DNA of 64,000 nucleotides from an uncultured Bacteroides sp. (GCF_958445495.1 NZ_CAUCSQ010000020.1:1-64000), one strand, 5' to 3'. Shown: positions 1-10,045, numbered from the stretch's first letter. The notes: generated from the sequence alone by a model not told the origin. Translations and numbers: made by a program.

Positions 1-46
1 TTTCTATTACGGGATAATGTTTAACATGTCCAACTTTTTGGGGTCA
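1..46 (-). mobile_element. Probable IS3-family element end (fragment at window edge)
   Basis: Bases 27-46 read TGTCCAACTTTTTGGGGTCA. Its reverse complement, TGACCCCAAAAAGTTGGACA, has the TG...CA ends and C-rich/A-rich layout of terminal inverted repeats of the IS150 group of IS3-family elements (recalled family knowledge). Bases 1-24 read in frame as FLLRDNV followed by TAA, which could be the C-terminus of the transposase. The element would extend left out of the window. Too little is present for certainty. Confidence 0.35.
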
Positions 47-125
47 CTTCATTTTGAGACAGTCTCATTTTTTATCCGGATTTTGAAACACATGAATATG
101 AACTATTGTATTCCAGTTCATTTTC

Positions 126-1046
126 TTATTCTCTCCCGTACGGATGGGTTCGATGGAATTCTGTTTTAAGTATTTTCTTCAATTCTTCTATTTTGGCTAT
201 GTATAGCGTATTCTTTCTCTGTCCCAGAAATAAAGTATTCTTCATTTCCGTATATCCTCTCCAGAGTTCTTTGATTTCTCCTTTGTTTACGGCCTCACGA
301 CATAAAGATTCCGGCAAGACAGCCATTCCCGTACCGTTTTTCAGGCAGCAGAGTATGGAATATTTGTCGGGTAACACATAATTAGGAACAAAGTCCGGTT
401 CTTTTCCAAAATTCAGTTTCCAGAAAGTGGAGAGGTGTTCACCGTAAACCGTATTATACCACAATTGGTTTTGTAACCATTTTTTAAGATTTCTTTTATC
501 ATGGATGTCCAGACCGATAAATCCCGAAATGTCGGTATTTCCTCCTGCCACCAACATAAAACGAGATATTCCCAGAGGTTCATAAATGATGTTGCGGTTA
601 GGAATATTCTTTGTCGTAACGATTAAATCCGTATTGCCGTTTTCCAAAAGTTGTTCTAATGTCTCATTGTCATTCAAGGTAATGACTACGTTACAGTCCA
701 ATTTCCTGATATTGGGTACAAGAAGTTGCCTGAACAATCCCGGATAAATTCCGACATATAATGTAATAGAGTTCCGTTGTTCGTTTTTACGATGAAACCT
801 GTTCTCTACATTTTCCAATTTAATTAACGGTTCAACTATCTGGTTATAAAGCTGTTTGGCATACACGGTCGGTTTCAGGTTGCGCGTGCTTCTCTCAAAC
901 AACGGATATCCCGTATAGGTTTCCAACGCTTTCAAATGTCCTGTTACGGCAGGTTGGGTCACTCCCAATGTCCTCGCTCCTCCACTTATCGTACCTGCCT
1001 CAAAAACAGCCTTAAAGGTTCTAATCCATTCCAAATCTACTTTCAT
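126..1046 (-). CDS. LysR-family transcriptional regulator
   Basis: 306 aa, the usual LysR size. Residues 1-65 form the N-terminal winged helix-turn-helix (the GGARTLGVTQPAVTGHLKAL stretch is the recognition region). The rest is the periplasmic-binding-protein-like effector domain. It is divergent from a TonB-dependent receptor with a 144-bp shared intergenic region, the classic arrangement for a LysR protein controlling its neighbour and itself. The effector is unknown; given the target genes it may be a metal, siderophore or other outer-membrane transport substrate (inference). The start is the first in-frame ATG and leaves a complete HTH. Confidence 0.9.
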   Translation of the reverse strand: MKVDLEWIRTFKAVFEAGTISGGARTLGVTQPAVTGHLKALETYTGYPLFERSTRNLKPTVYAKQLYNQIVEPLIKLENVENRFHRKNEQRNSITLYVGIYPGLFRQLLVPNIRKLDCNVVITLNDNETLEQLLENGNTDLIVTTKNIPNRNIIYEPLGISRFMLVAGGNTDISGFIGLDIHDKRNLKKWLQNQLWYNTVYGEHLSTFWKLNFGKEPDFVPNYVLPDKYSILCCLKNGTGMAVLPESLCREAVNKGEIKELWRGYTEMKNTLFLGQRKNTLYIAKIEELKKILKTEFHRTHPYGRE

Positions 1047-1107
1047 TTATAAAAAGATTTATAGGTAAGCATAAAAAGTCTTATATACACAAACTATTAT
1101 AAAGCAA

Positions 1108-1115
1108 TATCTTTG
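1108..1115 (+). promoter_or_regulatory. Bacteroides -7 box (TATCTTTG) for the TonB receptor operon
   Basis: TATCTTTG matches the Bacteroides sigma-ABfr -7 consensus TAnnTTTG. It lies 75 bp before the TTG start of the receptor gene. No clear -33 TTG is visible at 19-21 bp, which would fit a promoter that needs activation, for example by the divergent LysR protein (inference). Confidence 0.5.
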
Positions 1116-1190
1116 CAGCCCGAAAATAGTAGTTATTTAGAGTTAGTCCAAATAAAGCTAGTTAAAAAATAACCGTTAACACAATTTAAA

Positions 1191-3563
1191 TTGAAAAGAA
1201 CAGTTTTTACATTAAGCATTTTAATTCCGTTACTGGTGTCCGTTGCTGTCCGTGCACAGCAAACGAACAGAGTGTCAATGATTTCCGGAAAGGTTTTGTC
1301 ATTAGACAAGAAGGAAGGAATGATCGAATTTGCAACTGTATATCTGAAAGGAACTTCCTACGGATGTACGACTGACGAAAGGGGGATTTATCATCTGAAT
1401 GCACCTGCCGGTAAATATACGCTCGTTGTATCAGCCGTCGGTTATGTGAGTACGGAACGTTACGTTACGCTCATCGAAGGTATCCGCCAGAAAATGAATA
1501 TTACTCTTATTCCTTCCGTTGAACAGTTGGAGGAAGTTGTTGTCGCAGGCAGTATGATAAGCCGGGTCAATAAGTCAGCGTTCAATGTGGTGGCGGTGGA
1601 TACCCGAAAGTTATTCAATACTTCTCTTGATTTGGGACATGTGCTTGATAAGATTTCAGGAGTAAAAATAAGGGAAGAAGGAGGAGTCGGTTCCACCGCA
1701 CAAATCAACCTGAACGGTTTTACCGGCAAACATGTGAAGATATTCATGGACGGAGTTCCGTTGGAGGGAGCGGGAGCGTCATTCCAAATCAATAATATAC
1801 CTGTCAGCCTTGCTAAACAGGTAGAGGTGTACAAAGGGGTTGTACCGGTGGATTTTGGAGGTGACGCATTAGGAGGAGCTATCAATATCGTGACAAATAC
1901 TTCTTCAAATACTTTTGCAGATGTGTCTTATTCTTACGGCTCGTTCAATACCCATAAATCGAACGTTAGTTTCGGGCACACGGCTAGAAATGGCTTTACT
2001 GTACAACTTAACGCATATCAGAACTATTCGGATAACAATTATAAGATAAAGACCAATGATAGTAATCGCGGAGATTCTGAGGAAAAATGGTATAAGCGTT
2101 TCCACGACGGTTACCATAACGAGGCAGTCATTGCCCAAATCGGAATTACAGACAAACCTTGGGCAGACCGTCTGATGTTGGGATTTACCTACAGTCACGA
2201 ATATGCTGAGATACAAAACTCCAACATGATGGCTATCGTGTTCGGCGGCAAACTGAGAAAGACCGAAGGACTGGCTCCTACGCTCAATTATGTGAAGAAA
2301 AATCTGTTTATAAAAGATTTGGACATACACATTGCAGCCCGTTACGATAAGACTACAACTCATAATATAGATACGGTTGCCCGTACTTATTATTGGACAG
2401 GGGAATACAGGGAAAAGGAGACGCAAGGGGAAAGTAACACAACTCTTTCAGAATTTTGCGGAAAGACAGGCTCGATAGTGGCTAATCTCAAATACCATGT
2501 GGCAGGACATCATTATTTCTCTATTAATAACATGTACAATGACTACGTGCGAAAAACTGATAATCTGGCTGCTAATGCCGGACAAAATACAGCAGCTTAT
2601 TACATGCCGCGATATAACAGGAAAAACATACTGGGGGTTTCTTATAAATACCTTTCCGGCGAAATCTGGAATATGACAGTCTTCGGCAAGTATTATCACT
2701 CGTACGTAAAAGGCCCCGTAAACAAAGGTGGAAACGGGGCGGCCAAATACGAATTGCAATCCCAGACAAATGATGTCATGGGGTATGGGACGGCCGCCAC
2801 TTACAATCTGTACAAGGACTTGCAGGCAAAGTTTTCTTTTGAACAGACTTACCGCCTGCCAACAGACCGTGAACTCTTCGGTGACGGTGACTTGGAAATG
2901 GGAAGTGCCGACCTTAAACCTGAGAACAGCCGTAACGTAAATGTCAACCTTTCCTATATGCATACTTTTAATGCTGCGCATTCGGTTTCCGTCGAAGGCG
3001 GATTCAACTACCGGTATATCTCCGACTACATAATCCGAAGCATAAAAAATGGCGGAATAGGTATCAGCGAGAATCATGGAAAGGTTCGTGGAATGGGAGG
3101 TGATATCACCGCGCACTACTTTTACAAGGATATTCTCAGCATAGGCGGCAATTTTTCCTATCAGGATATGAGAGATAGGGAGCATTATACGTCTTACGGT
3201 TCCGAATCCATAACTTACGGTGATCGTGTACCCAATATACCTTATATGTTCAGTAATGTAGACGCGGCATGTAACATACACGGTTTATTCGGCAAAAGGA
3301 GCATGCTGACGTTCGGTTATAACCTCCAATATGTGCATGAATTTTATTGGGATTGGGAAAGTAACGGAGCGAAACGCAATATTCCCATGCAGCTTTCACA
3401 TGATGCGAATCTCACTTGTTCATTGCAGGATGGACGTTACAACATCACGCTGGAAGCGCGAAATCTCACGAATTCGTTGCTTTACGATAATTACAGCCTG
3501 CAAAAACCTGGACGTAGTTTCACTGTTAAATTCCGTTACTTCTTCTTTAAGCAAAATAAATAG
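1191..3563 (+). CDS. TonB-dependent outer-membrane receptor
   Basis: 790 aa. A signal peptide (to about VRAQQ, residue 24) is followed by a carboxypeptidase-D-regulatory-like domain (about 32-105), the TonB plug (about 125-235, with VGSTAQINLNGF and GGDALGGAINIVT) and a 22-strand-type barrel ending in ...FTVKFRYFFF, which has the C-terminal aromatic expected of barrel proteins. It should import a ligand across the outer membrane using TonB energy. Start is TTG: no in-frame ATG sits at the correct signal-peptide position. It is not a SusC type (too short, no SusD). Two DUF4374 lipoproteins follow at 30 and 39 bp, giving a likely operon. Ligand unknown; the company of DUF4374 suggests iron-siderophore uptake (inference). 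Confidence 0.85.
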   Translation: MKRTVFTLSILIPLLVSVAVRAQQTNRVSMISGKVLSLDKKEGMIEFATVYLKGTSYGCTTDERGIYHLNAPAGKYTLVVSAVGYVSTERYVTLIEGIRQKMNITLIPSVEQLEEVVVAGSMISRVNKSAFNVVAVDTRKLFNTSLDLGHVLDKISGVKIREEGGVGSTAQINLNGFTGKHVKIFMDGVPLEGAGASFQINNIPVSLAKQVEVYKGVVPVDFGGDALGGAINIVTNTSSNTFADVSYSYGSFNTHKSNVSFGHTARNGFTVQLNAYQNYSDNNYKIKTNDSNRGDSEEKWYKRFHDGYHNEAVIAQIGITDKPWADRLMLGFTYSHEYAEIQNSNMMAIVFGGKLRKTEGLAPTLNYVKKNLFIKDLDIHIAARYDKTTTHNIDTVARTYYWTGEYREKETQGESNTTLSEFCGKTGSIVANLKYHVAGHHYFSINNMYNDYVRKTDNLAANAGQNTAAYYMPRYNRKNILGVSYKYLSGEIWNMTVFGKYYHSYVKGPVNKGGNGAAKYELQSQTNDVMGYGTAATYNLYKDLQAKFSFEQTYRLPTDRELFGDGDLEMGSADLKPENSRNVNVNLSYMHTFNAAHSVSVEGGFNYRYISDYIIRSIKNGGIGISENHGKVRGMGGDITAHYFYKDILSIGGNFSYQDMRDREHYTSYGSESITYGDRVPNIPYMFSNVDAACNIHGLFGKRSMLTFGYNLQYVHEFYWDWESNGAKRNIPMQLSHDANLTCSLQDGRYNITLEARNLTNSLLYDNYSLQKPGRSFTVKFRYFFFKQNK

Positions 3564-3593
3564 TTTAACATAATCATCATAAAGAATACGAAA

Positions 3594-4898
3594 ATGAAAG
3601 TCAAAGATTTTTTTTACCTGAACATGATGGGAGTGCTTATAACCGGTTCGGCAATGGGATTGTTTTCATGTACAGACGAAGACACCGGAGGCGGCAAGGA
3701 AGTTGTTCAAAAGACTGGGGAATATTTTATCGCAGTCAAAAGCAGTCAGGGTTCGCGTGAATATGTCATGCAGGCGGAGACTCTTGAGGGGGAGGACCTG
3801 AGCATCAGCGACAATGTATTCGAATTACCCAGTACGGAATACACATGGATTTTCAGAGATAATCTTGCCGTGGGGCTCGTCTATCAGCAACAGTTTGCAG
3901 GATTGGGCTACGGATTACGGCTGAAACCGGACAAGACGCTTGAGAAAGTTGCCGAATTTACCATCAGCAACCGTTTTACCAATTTTGGTTTTTTTGAGAA
4001 TTATCTGCTCACCAGTGTAGGCGGTCAGATTAAATCGGACAACAGCCGCAACGACGGGGCTACTTTCACTTATTGGGACATAGACCGGGAACTTACCAAC
4101 GTACGTGAAGAAACGCTTTGGACGGAGGACATTACCGGAAACGGGCAACAGGTGACCTTTTCGGGAATTATTGATATGGGAAACGGAGAGTTTCTTACGA
4201 GCATGGTAGAATCCGGTTTTAACCAGACCGGAACAGGCAACGGTTCGAGCATCGGGAATGTAGCATATCCAGACAGTGTTTGGGTAGCTGCCATGGACAA
4301 AGACCTGAATATAAAACATATTTACAAGGACGACCGTATCAGCTATTCCGCGGGGCAATTCCGTTCTCAGGTGTGGTCACAAATCGGAAAAGCGGATGAC
4401 GGAACTGTATATGTGTTCTCCAATAACAATGTGAATACTCACAATGATGTCAAGACAGCCAATCCTTGCGGAGCACTGCGTATTAAACCGGGAGCGACAG
4501 AGTTTGACAAAAGTTACATGTTTAACCTTGACGAGCATTTGGACGGTTACCGTTTCCGCCGCGTATGGCACATGACAGGAAATAAGTTTTTCCTTGAAAT
4601 CTACCGTGACAAATCCGCATCTACCATAACACCGGGTACGCAATATGCTATAGCGGATATGGAAAAACAGGAGGTCACATGGGTGACGGGAGTTCCCAAT
4701 AAAAATAAAATCATCTCCGGGCAATATTCCGGCTGTATTCCTCTGTTTGACAATGGCAAGTTTTACATGCCTATTACCGAAACGGGAAATGATGCGGCTA
4801 TCTATATGATAGACCCTGACACCGGAACGGCGACTAAGGGAATTACCATACAAGGAGTAAGCGAGATACGCGCAATAGGACATCTGAAATCCAATTGA
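3594..4898 (+). CDS. DUF4374 lipoprotein, probable surface ligand-binding partner
   Basis: 434 aa. A lipoprotein signal ends at C26 (GLFSC), followed by TDED, acidic residues typical of the Bacteroidetes lipoprotein export signal, so surface exposure is likely. The family hallmark near 270-360 is visible: YSAGQFRSQVW, a TVYVFSNN strand, GALRIKPGATEFDKSYMFNL and YRFRRVWHMTGNKFFLEIY, matching DUF4374, a beta-propeller-like family. As I recall, XusB of B. thetaiotaomicron, which captures ferric enterobactin beside a TonB receptor, belongs to this kind of protein. The position next to the receptor supports a capture role; the ligand is inferred only. Confidence 0.75.
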   Translation: MKVKDFFYLNMMGVLITGSAMGLFSCTDEDTGGGKEVVQKTGEYFIAVKSSQGSREYVMQAETLEGEDLSISDNVFELPSTEYTWIFRDNLAVGLVYQQQFAGLGYGLRLKPDKTLEKVAEFTISNRFTNFGFFENYLLTSVGGQIKSDNSRNDGATFTYWDIDRELTNVREETLWTEDITGNGQQVTFSGIIDMGNGEFLTSMVESGFNQTGTGNGSSIGNVAYPDSVWVAAMDKDLNIKHIYKDDRISYSAGQFRSQVWSQIGKADDGTVYVFSNNNVNTHNDVKTANPCGALRIKPGATEFDKSYMFNLDEHLDGYRFRRVWHMTGNKFFLEIYRDKSASTITPGTQYAIADMEKQEVTWVTGVPNKNKIISGQYSGCIPLFDNGKFYMPITETGNDAAIYMIDPDTGTATKGITIQGVSEIRAIGHLKSN

Positions 4899-4937
4899 GT
4901 CAAATATATTTTTTAACAACTAAAACAAAAGTAAAAG

Positions 4938-6230
4938 ATGAAAATTGTAAGTTTTTTTAAGTATGCAACATTTGCTCTCGCATTGAGTTTCGCAGCAACA
5001 GCTTGTGACGACGACGAACAGGTTAATGACGACCAGGAGATAAATACGCCTGGAGATGATGAGGATGATTCCACAGAGGAACCTACTGCAATCAAATTTG
5101 TCATTACTTCTTCCGATAAGGAACGAGACTTGAAAAGTCCGGCTTACCTGAAAGTATTTACCGACATTACCAAAGGAGAAAATGATGTGCAAATCGTAGG
5201 TGCGGCAGATGTTACCGAAGCGCTCGACGCATTTACCCAAGTATCTTGGAATACCAATACAGAAACTTTTACCGGCTATATTTACGGACGCGGCGCTATC
5301 AGTTTAGGCAGTGCAGGTTTAAGGACTTATAAACTGGAGGGAGAAAAACTGATTGAAACCGGTACCGCCATTACAGTAGAGAACTTCGGTAACACCGGTA
5401 CTTTCGGCGATTACTCCTATGCGGCACAAATCAGTAACCCATATATAATGCGTGTCTTGAGAAACGGAAATGATGTCTCTTCCACCAATTGTTACGTCGA
5501 GGCTCTGACGGATGAATATGCCATTGAAGGGACAATGCCCGCCGTTACGGAAATCCTGGATTGCGGAGACAATCAATTGGCTATGACTTTGTATTATTCC
5601 AACCGAGATTCTGCGGCTGTGGCATTTGCCAATTACGACCTGAATATTTCTTCCGTCATTTATGATAACCGTATCGGTGCGTCATACGGTGCACAACGTA
5701 GCGTACGTTATGCGCAGGCTGCTACTGACGACGAAGGTAATATTTATGTTTTTTCCGGTCAGACTGCCAATGACGACCGTGTAGGTGCACTGAAAATTTC
5801 TAAGGGCAGTAAAACTTTCGACGCTGACTATCACTTCAACATCGGAGAAAAATCCGGAGGTTACCGGTTCCGTAAGGTGTATCATATCACCGGTGACTAC
5901 TTCTTGCTGGAATGCTTCCCGGAAGCCGGCGCTGTGGAAAATATGACTACTTCCGGAAAATTGGCCGTGGTAAACATGAAAAATCAAACATTTAACTGGG
6001 TGACAGGATTCCCCACCGACGTAAACTCTATCAGCATCGGTTTTCCAGACAACTATGACGGAAAGATTTATATTCCGGTTAGTGGGGCAAGCAGCATGCA
6101 CGGCAGCAGTAGCGGAAGTGACGTAACAGTAATTCCTACTGTTTACACTATCGGAACAGACGGTAAAGCAGCCGCATTTATGACATTTGACGAAGGAGAA
6201 TTACTGAAAGCAATAACAATTCTTAAATAA
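4938..6230 (+). CDS. Second DUF4374-type lipoprotein
   Basis: 430 aa, a diverged paralogue of the gene 39 bp upstream. The lipoprotein signal ends at C23 (ATAC) followed by DDDEQ, a strong surface-export-like acidic patch. Shared motifs include EGNIYVFSGQT, GALKISKGSKTFDADYHFNI and YRFRKVYHITGDYFLLE. Two tandem DUF4374 proteins beside one receptor are unusual. They may bind different ligands, or one may be a lid or docking subunit for the receptor (inference). A strong hairpin terminator follows at 6282-6315. Confidence 0.7.
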   Translation: MKIVSFFKYATFALALSFAATACDDDEQVNDDQEINTPGDDEDDSTEEPTAIKFVITSSDKERDLKSPAYLKVFTDITKGENDVQIVGAADVTEALDAFTQVSWNTNTETFTGYIYGRGAISLGSAGLRTYKLEGEKLIETGTAITVENFGNTGTFGDYSYAAQISNPYIMRVLRNGNDVSSTNCYVEALTDEYAIEGTMPAVTEILDCGDNQLAMTLYYSNRDSAAVAFANYDLNISSVIYDNRIGASYGAQRSVRYAQAATDDEGNIYVFSGQTANDDRVGALKISKGSKTFDADYHFNIGEKSGGYRFRKVYHITGDYFLLECFPEAGAVENMTTSGKLAVVNMKNQTFNWVTGFPTDVNSISIGFPDNYDGKIYIPVSGASSMHGSSSGSDVTVIPTVYTIGTDGKAAAFMTFDEGELLKAITILK

Positions 6231-6281
6231 TTCATATTCAAGTATTTTCTTAATAACGAACAGTTTAATTAAAATGTCAAG

Positions 6282-6315
6282 AAGGCTGCTTCAAAATAAA
6301 AAATGAGGCAGCCTT
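6282..6315 (+). terminator. Intrinsic terminator after the DUF4374 operon
   Basis: 12-bp stem AAGGCTGCTTCA / TGAGGCAGCCTT with one G-T pair and a 10-nt A-rich loop, located 52 bp after the stop codon. The downstream tract is weakly T-rich, so efficiency is uncertain. Confidence 0.6.
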
Positions 6316-6348
6316 ACTTAGTAATTTTATAAATAAATTAAGAAATGA

Positions 6349-6406
6349 CACTCCCCTTGTTCTAGTCCTTATGCTGTCATGAATCGGGAGGAGAACAAGG
6401 GGAGTG
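6349..6406. repeat. 14-bp inverted repeat between convergent operons
   Basis: CACTCCCCTTGTTC (6349-6362) and GAACAAGGGGAGTG (6393-6406) are perfect complements with a 30-nt loop. It sits between the 3' ends of two convergent operons, so it may be a bidirectional transcription barrier or a decayed palindromic repeat unit. No T-tract follows directly. Confidence 0.6.
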
Positions 6407-6491
6407 GTTCGGTAAAAGGATTCAAATGACTATTTCTTTATTCTTCAATCCTATAAGCCTCTTTATTGTACCGGATTTACAAGATAACCCA

Positions 6492-8483
6492 TCACTTTTT
6501 AGTGAATTTATAAACCGCAAAAGTATTCGGTTCCAATTCGGTCTTGAAGACAGTACCTTCCATCGATACTTGCGTTTCCTGGGGAGTGACGGCAAAAGGC
6601 TGTTCAAACGTGTTGTCCTTATCCAAATCAAGCGAGCGGAGTTTGATACAACGACCGTCAGCCAACACGTCTTGTTTCTTTAGTCCGGCAAAATTCAACG
6701 AAATCGGTTGGGGGGTGTCAGACGTATTGGCAATCTTCACAATTACCTCATTCTTATTCTTATCATATACGGCACTGGCAAAAAGCCCATTCTGCCCTTC
6801 AGCCCCTGTTACCGGTTTCTTGTCCATAGTAAGAGAAAGCACATTTGTCCCTTTGTTCCGTGCAAACAATTGTTGTACATAATAACTGCAAGTGCGCACT
6901 GATTTCAGATTGTCAAACCAAATCATATCCGGACGCCACTGCCAACCTTCTACATGAGCGAAAAGCGGGGCATAGGTAGCCATATGGACAATATCGGCAT
7001 TACGTTCCAATCCGGTCATAAAAGCAGCTTCCAACAGAGCTGCATGGAAATGGTTCCATTTCTTTCCTTGTCCGTGACATGCATATTCTCCGGCAAAAAC
7101 TTTCGGTCCTTTACGGTCATAGTTGTCATAACGAGCTCCCTGACTCAAGAACCAACTTTCGGGACGATAAAAATGTTCATCCACCAAATCAACTTTCAGA
7201 CGTTTCATTTCAGGCCATAAATAATCAAACTCCTGACCTTCGGAATTGGGACCGGAACTTCCGACAATTTTGATTTCCGGATGAGCCTTCCGGATGGCTT
7301 TAACAAATAATTCAAGACGTTCGGGATATTCTTTTCCCCATTGTTCGTTGCCGATGCCTATAAACTTCAAATTGAAAGAGGCCGGATGTCCCATATCAGC
7401 ACGCAATTTTCCCCATGTCGTATTTACATCGCCGTTAGCAAATTCAATCAAATCAAGTGCATCCTGGATATAGTTGTCTAAATCACAAACTGCTACATGG
7501 GCTTTCGGGTCATTGTTTTGATACTGGCAGGAAAGTCCGCAATTCAAAATAGGAAGCGGAGCTGCTCCTATCTCTTCCGAAAGCAGGAAGTACTCGTAAA
7601 ATCCCAGTCCATAACTTTGATAATAATCCGGATAGAAACGGTGAGTAAAGGTGTATTGCCAACGATTCTCATTTAAAGGACGGTTCTCTACCGGACCGAC
7701 TGACTTTTTCCAGTTATAACGGGTATTCAGGTCTGTACCTTCTACAATGCAACCACCGGGAAAACGGAAGACTCCCGGATGAATATCCGCTAAAGCTTGC
7801 GCCAAATCTTTACGAAGTCCATTTTCATGTCCTTTCCATGTATCAACCGGGAAAAGGGAGATGTGTTCCAAATCGACAGTTCCTCTGGATGTGAGGAAAA
7901 TCCGAAGCGTTGATTTCGGATTGGTTATGCCGGGTTTCAGAATGACTTGGTATTTTTTCCACTCTTTGGAATCGACTGTCAAATCAACCGCGGCAAATGC
8001 TTGATGCTCACCCATGGACTTGGTATCCACCAATTCTATACGCAATGTTTCCTTTGTACCTCCGTGCGGCAAACGCGCCCATACGGAAAAGCGGTACTCC
8101 TCTCTTTCTTTAACACCAATGCCAAAGAAACCTTCATTGTCCAGCCCGGTATGTTTATGTGCATGCCCCGGTTCGGAAAGCCGGACATAATGAGGATTAC
8201 GCTCGAAAGGACCGTCATCCATCAGAACTACTTTCCCGTAGGTTTTCCAACCCATCAGGTGTTGAGGGAATTCAAAAGAACGATTCTTAACCAGTTCGGC
8301 ATAAAGTCCGCCATCGGCAGCATAATTAATATCTTCAAAAAAGAGCCCGTACATAGTGGGCTGTATTTCCGCTCCCAACTTTTTCGTTTGTATCACCATT
8401 TCATTGGTTTGCGCATAAAGTGCCATTCCGGCAGACAGGGCTAATGTAGCCAACATTCCAGTGTATCTTCTCATGGTTTTCAA
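6492..8483 (-). CDS. GH51 alpha-L-arabinofuranosidase (CBM-containing type)
   Basis: 663 aa. Cleaved signal peptide (to about ALYAQ). An N-terminal beta-sandwich carbohydrate-binding region (about 60-215) precedes the catalytic (beta/alpha)8 barrel and a C-terminal beta domain. Acid/base is E380 in GIGNEQWG; nucleophile is E466 in FAGEYACHG, both standard for GH51. It removes terminal alpha-L-arabinofuranose from arabinan or arabinoxylan oligosaccharides in the periplasm or at the cell surface. It lies 18 bp downstream of the GH43 gene, so the two form an operon, divergent from the hybrid regulator that probably controls them. Resembles B. thetaiotaomicron BT0368 by context (recalled). Confidence 0.9.
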   Translation of the reverse strand: MKTMRRYTGMLATLALSAGMALYAQTNEMVIQTKKLGAEIQPTMYGLFFEDINYAADGGLYAELVKNRSFEFPQHLMGWKTYGKVVLMDDGPFERNPHYVRLSEPGHAHKHTGLDNEGFFGIGVKEREEYRFSVWARLPHGGTKETLRIELVDTKSMGEHQAFAAVDLTVDSKEWKKYQVILKPGITNPKSTLRIFLTSRGTVDLEHISLFPVDTWKGHENGLRKDLAQALADIHPGVFRFPGGCIVEGTDLNTRYNWKKSVGPVENRPLNENRWQYTFTHRFYPDYYQSYGLGFYEYFLLSEEIGAAPLPILNCGLSCQYQNNDPKAHVAVCDLDNYIQDALDLIEFANGDVNTTWGKLRADMGHPASFNLKFIGIGNEQWGKEYPERLELFVKAIRKAHPEIKIVGSSGPNSEGQEFDYLWPEMKRLKVDLVDEHFYRPESWFLSQGARYDNYDRKGPKVFAGEYACHGQGKKWNHFHAALLEAAFMTGLERNADIVHMATYAPLFAHVEGWQWRPDMIWFDNLKSVRTCSYYVQQLFARNKGTNVLSLTMDKKPVTGAEGQNGLFASAVYDKNKNEVIVKIANTSDTPQPISLNFAGLKKQDVLADGRCIKLRSLDLDKDNTFEQPFAVTPQETQVSMEGTVFKTELEPNTFAVYKFTKK

Positions 8484-8501
8484 TTAAAAAATTATATATG
8501 G

Positions 8502-9986
8502 TTACTTAATTCTTTTTCCCCAGACAGAATGTCCCCGGCTGTCGAGTCCGGTAAAGAGAACGGTTTCTCTTTCATTCTCCCAGTCGTGTCCTGCAAAGAT
8601 AATCAGATTCTCAATTTCTTCTTCCCCAAAATTTAGCATTAACAGGCGTTTTTCGGTCAAAAAAGACCAATTTCCATTCACACGGACAGGTTCCCCTTCC
8701 ATACCGATGACTTCACCGTTACAAATCCCGTTTTCCAACAGTTTCATACGTGTGGAAAGATTCCACAGCCCGACTTCCGACCGACGTCCATGTTCCGGTT
8801 CCCGTACACGAATTATCTCCCACTCTCCCACCAAATCAGATTTACGGAATTTACGGGAAGATGTCCCGGCGTATCTTTCAGGAGAAACGACAGGCCATCC
8901 TTCAGGAGTAAAGAAAAGTTGGCGGACATGGAGCACCATCAACTGGTTCTGCGGAGACAGACGTCCCTGATGTGCCATAAAATAATTTCCTTCTCCATCA
9001 GAAAATACTCCGCAATGGGCTGTTCCCGCCCATCCGGGATGATTTTCAAAGCGATAGGGAGCTGTCAGAAGCGGAAAGTTATCGGTCGTATCTTTTACGG
9101 CCTCCCCCGAATAATCGGTAAACGGACCTTCGGCGACATCCGAACGGCTGACACGCACATTATAGGTTGTCATTAGAGGACCATAAGAAGTAAACAGGTA
9201 ATACTGTTTTAAAACCGGATTATAAATAATTTCCGGAGCTTCCAGATTATCTTTCCAATAACCGGCACGACGGGCTACAAGATGGCCCAGGTCATCTTCA
9301 CTCAATGTCAAGCCAGTTTCGGGATTTAACTCCACACAATACAATCCGCCAAAAAAAGAACCGTAATGCATCCACCATTTACCGGTTGTCTCATCGGCTA
9401 TCACACTCGGATCAATGGCATTCATAACGGCAGAGTCATCCGTTTTGACGACACAACCGACTTGTGTCCAAGGGCCTTCGGGCGAGGCGGACTCTGCAAG
9501 CCCTATATAAGAGGTCTTACGCCCGAAAGCAGACACACAATAATAAAGCCGGTACTTGTCTTTATAAGGGATGATAAACGGGGCCCATATATTCGTAGCT
9601 CCTTGTCCTCCGGAACAGGACTGTACCCAACGAACGGCTTCAACGGGTATTTCGGGAAATGCCCATCCCAGAAATTCCCAATGGACAAGGTCTTTGGAAC
9701 GCCGCATTTGGATATAACCCAGCGGTACTCCTTTCTCTTCGGCTTCTTTCCGGTTTTCACCGAAAATAGCGTCAGTGGAATACATATAGTAGTAATTTCC
9801 TAATTTACGGCAAGCCGGGTCATGCACATTATATGTCCCCCACTGACGATAGTTTTCCATTCCAGCCACCGGCAGATAATTGTCTTCCCAAGGATTTGCA
9901 GCAGGAACAGGCGTAAATACAGAAGAAACGCACCCTGCAAACATACCACCTGTTACTATAAGGATAAAGAAAAATAAATGTTTCAT
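8502..9986 (-). CDS. GH43 lipoprotein, probable endo-arabinanase or arabinosidase
   Basis: 494 aa. Lipoprotein signal with C19 (FAGC). Five-bladed GH43 propeller with the three expected acids: base D56 in NVHDP, pKa modulator D192 in NAIDPS, acid E249 in NLEAPE. A C-terminal beta-domain (about 375-490) matches the extra domain seen in long endo-1,5-alpha-arabinanases. It would cut arabinan at the surface or in the periplasm. First gene of the GH43-GH51 operon; the promoter region is shared with the divergent hybrid regulator and contains two GGTGGACA repeats. Endo versus exo action cannot be settled from sequence reading alone. Confidence 0.85.
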   Translation of the reverse strand: MKHLFFFILIVTGGMFAGCVSSVFTPVPAANPWEDNYLPVAGMENYRQWGTYNVHDPACRKLGNYYYMYSTDAIFGENRKEAEEKGVPLGYIQMRRSKDLVHWEFLGWAFPEIPVEAVRWVQSCSGGQGATNIWAPFIIPYKDKYRLYYCVSAFGRKTSYIGLAESASPEGPWTQVGCVVKTDDSAVMNAIDPSVIADETTGKWWMHYGSFFGGLYCVELNPETGLTLSEDDLGHLVARRAGYWKDNLEAPEIIYNPVLKQYYLFTSYGPLMTTYNVRVSRSDVAEGPFTDYSGEAVKDTTDNFPLLTAPYRFENHPGWAGTAHCGVFSDGEGNYFMAHQGRLSPQNQLMVLHVRQLFFTPEGWPVVSPERYAGTSSRKFRKSDLVGEWEIIRVREPEHGRRSEVGLWNLSTRMKLLENGICNGEVIGMEGEPVRVNGNWSFLTEKRLLMLNFGEEEIENLIIFAGHDWENERETVLFTGLDSRGHSVWGKRIK

Positions 9987-10045
9987 ATCACCTGTACTCG
10001 TTCGTTAATCATGGTATAAAAATACGCCCGGTTGCATCTATTAAA

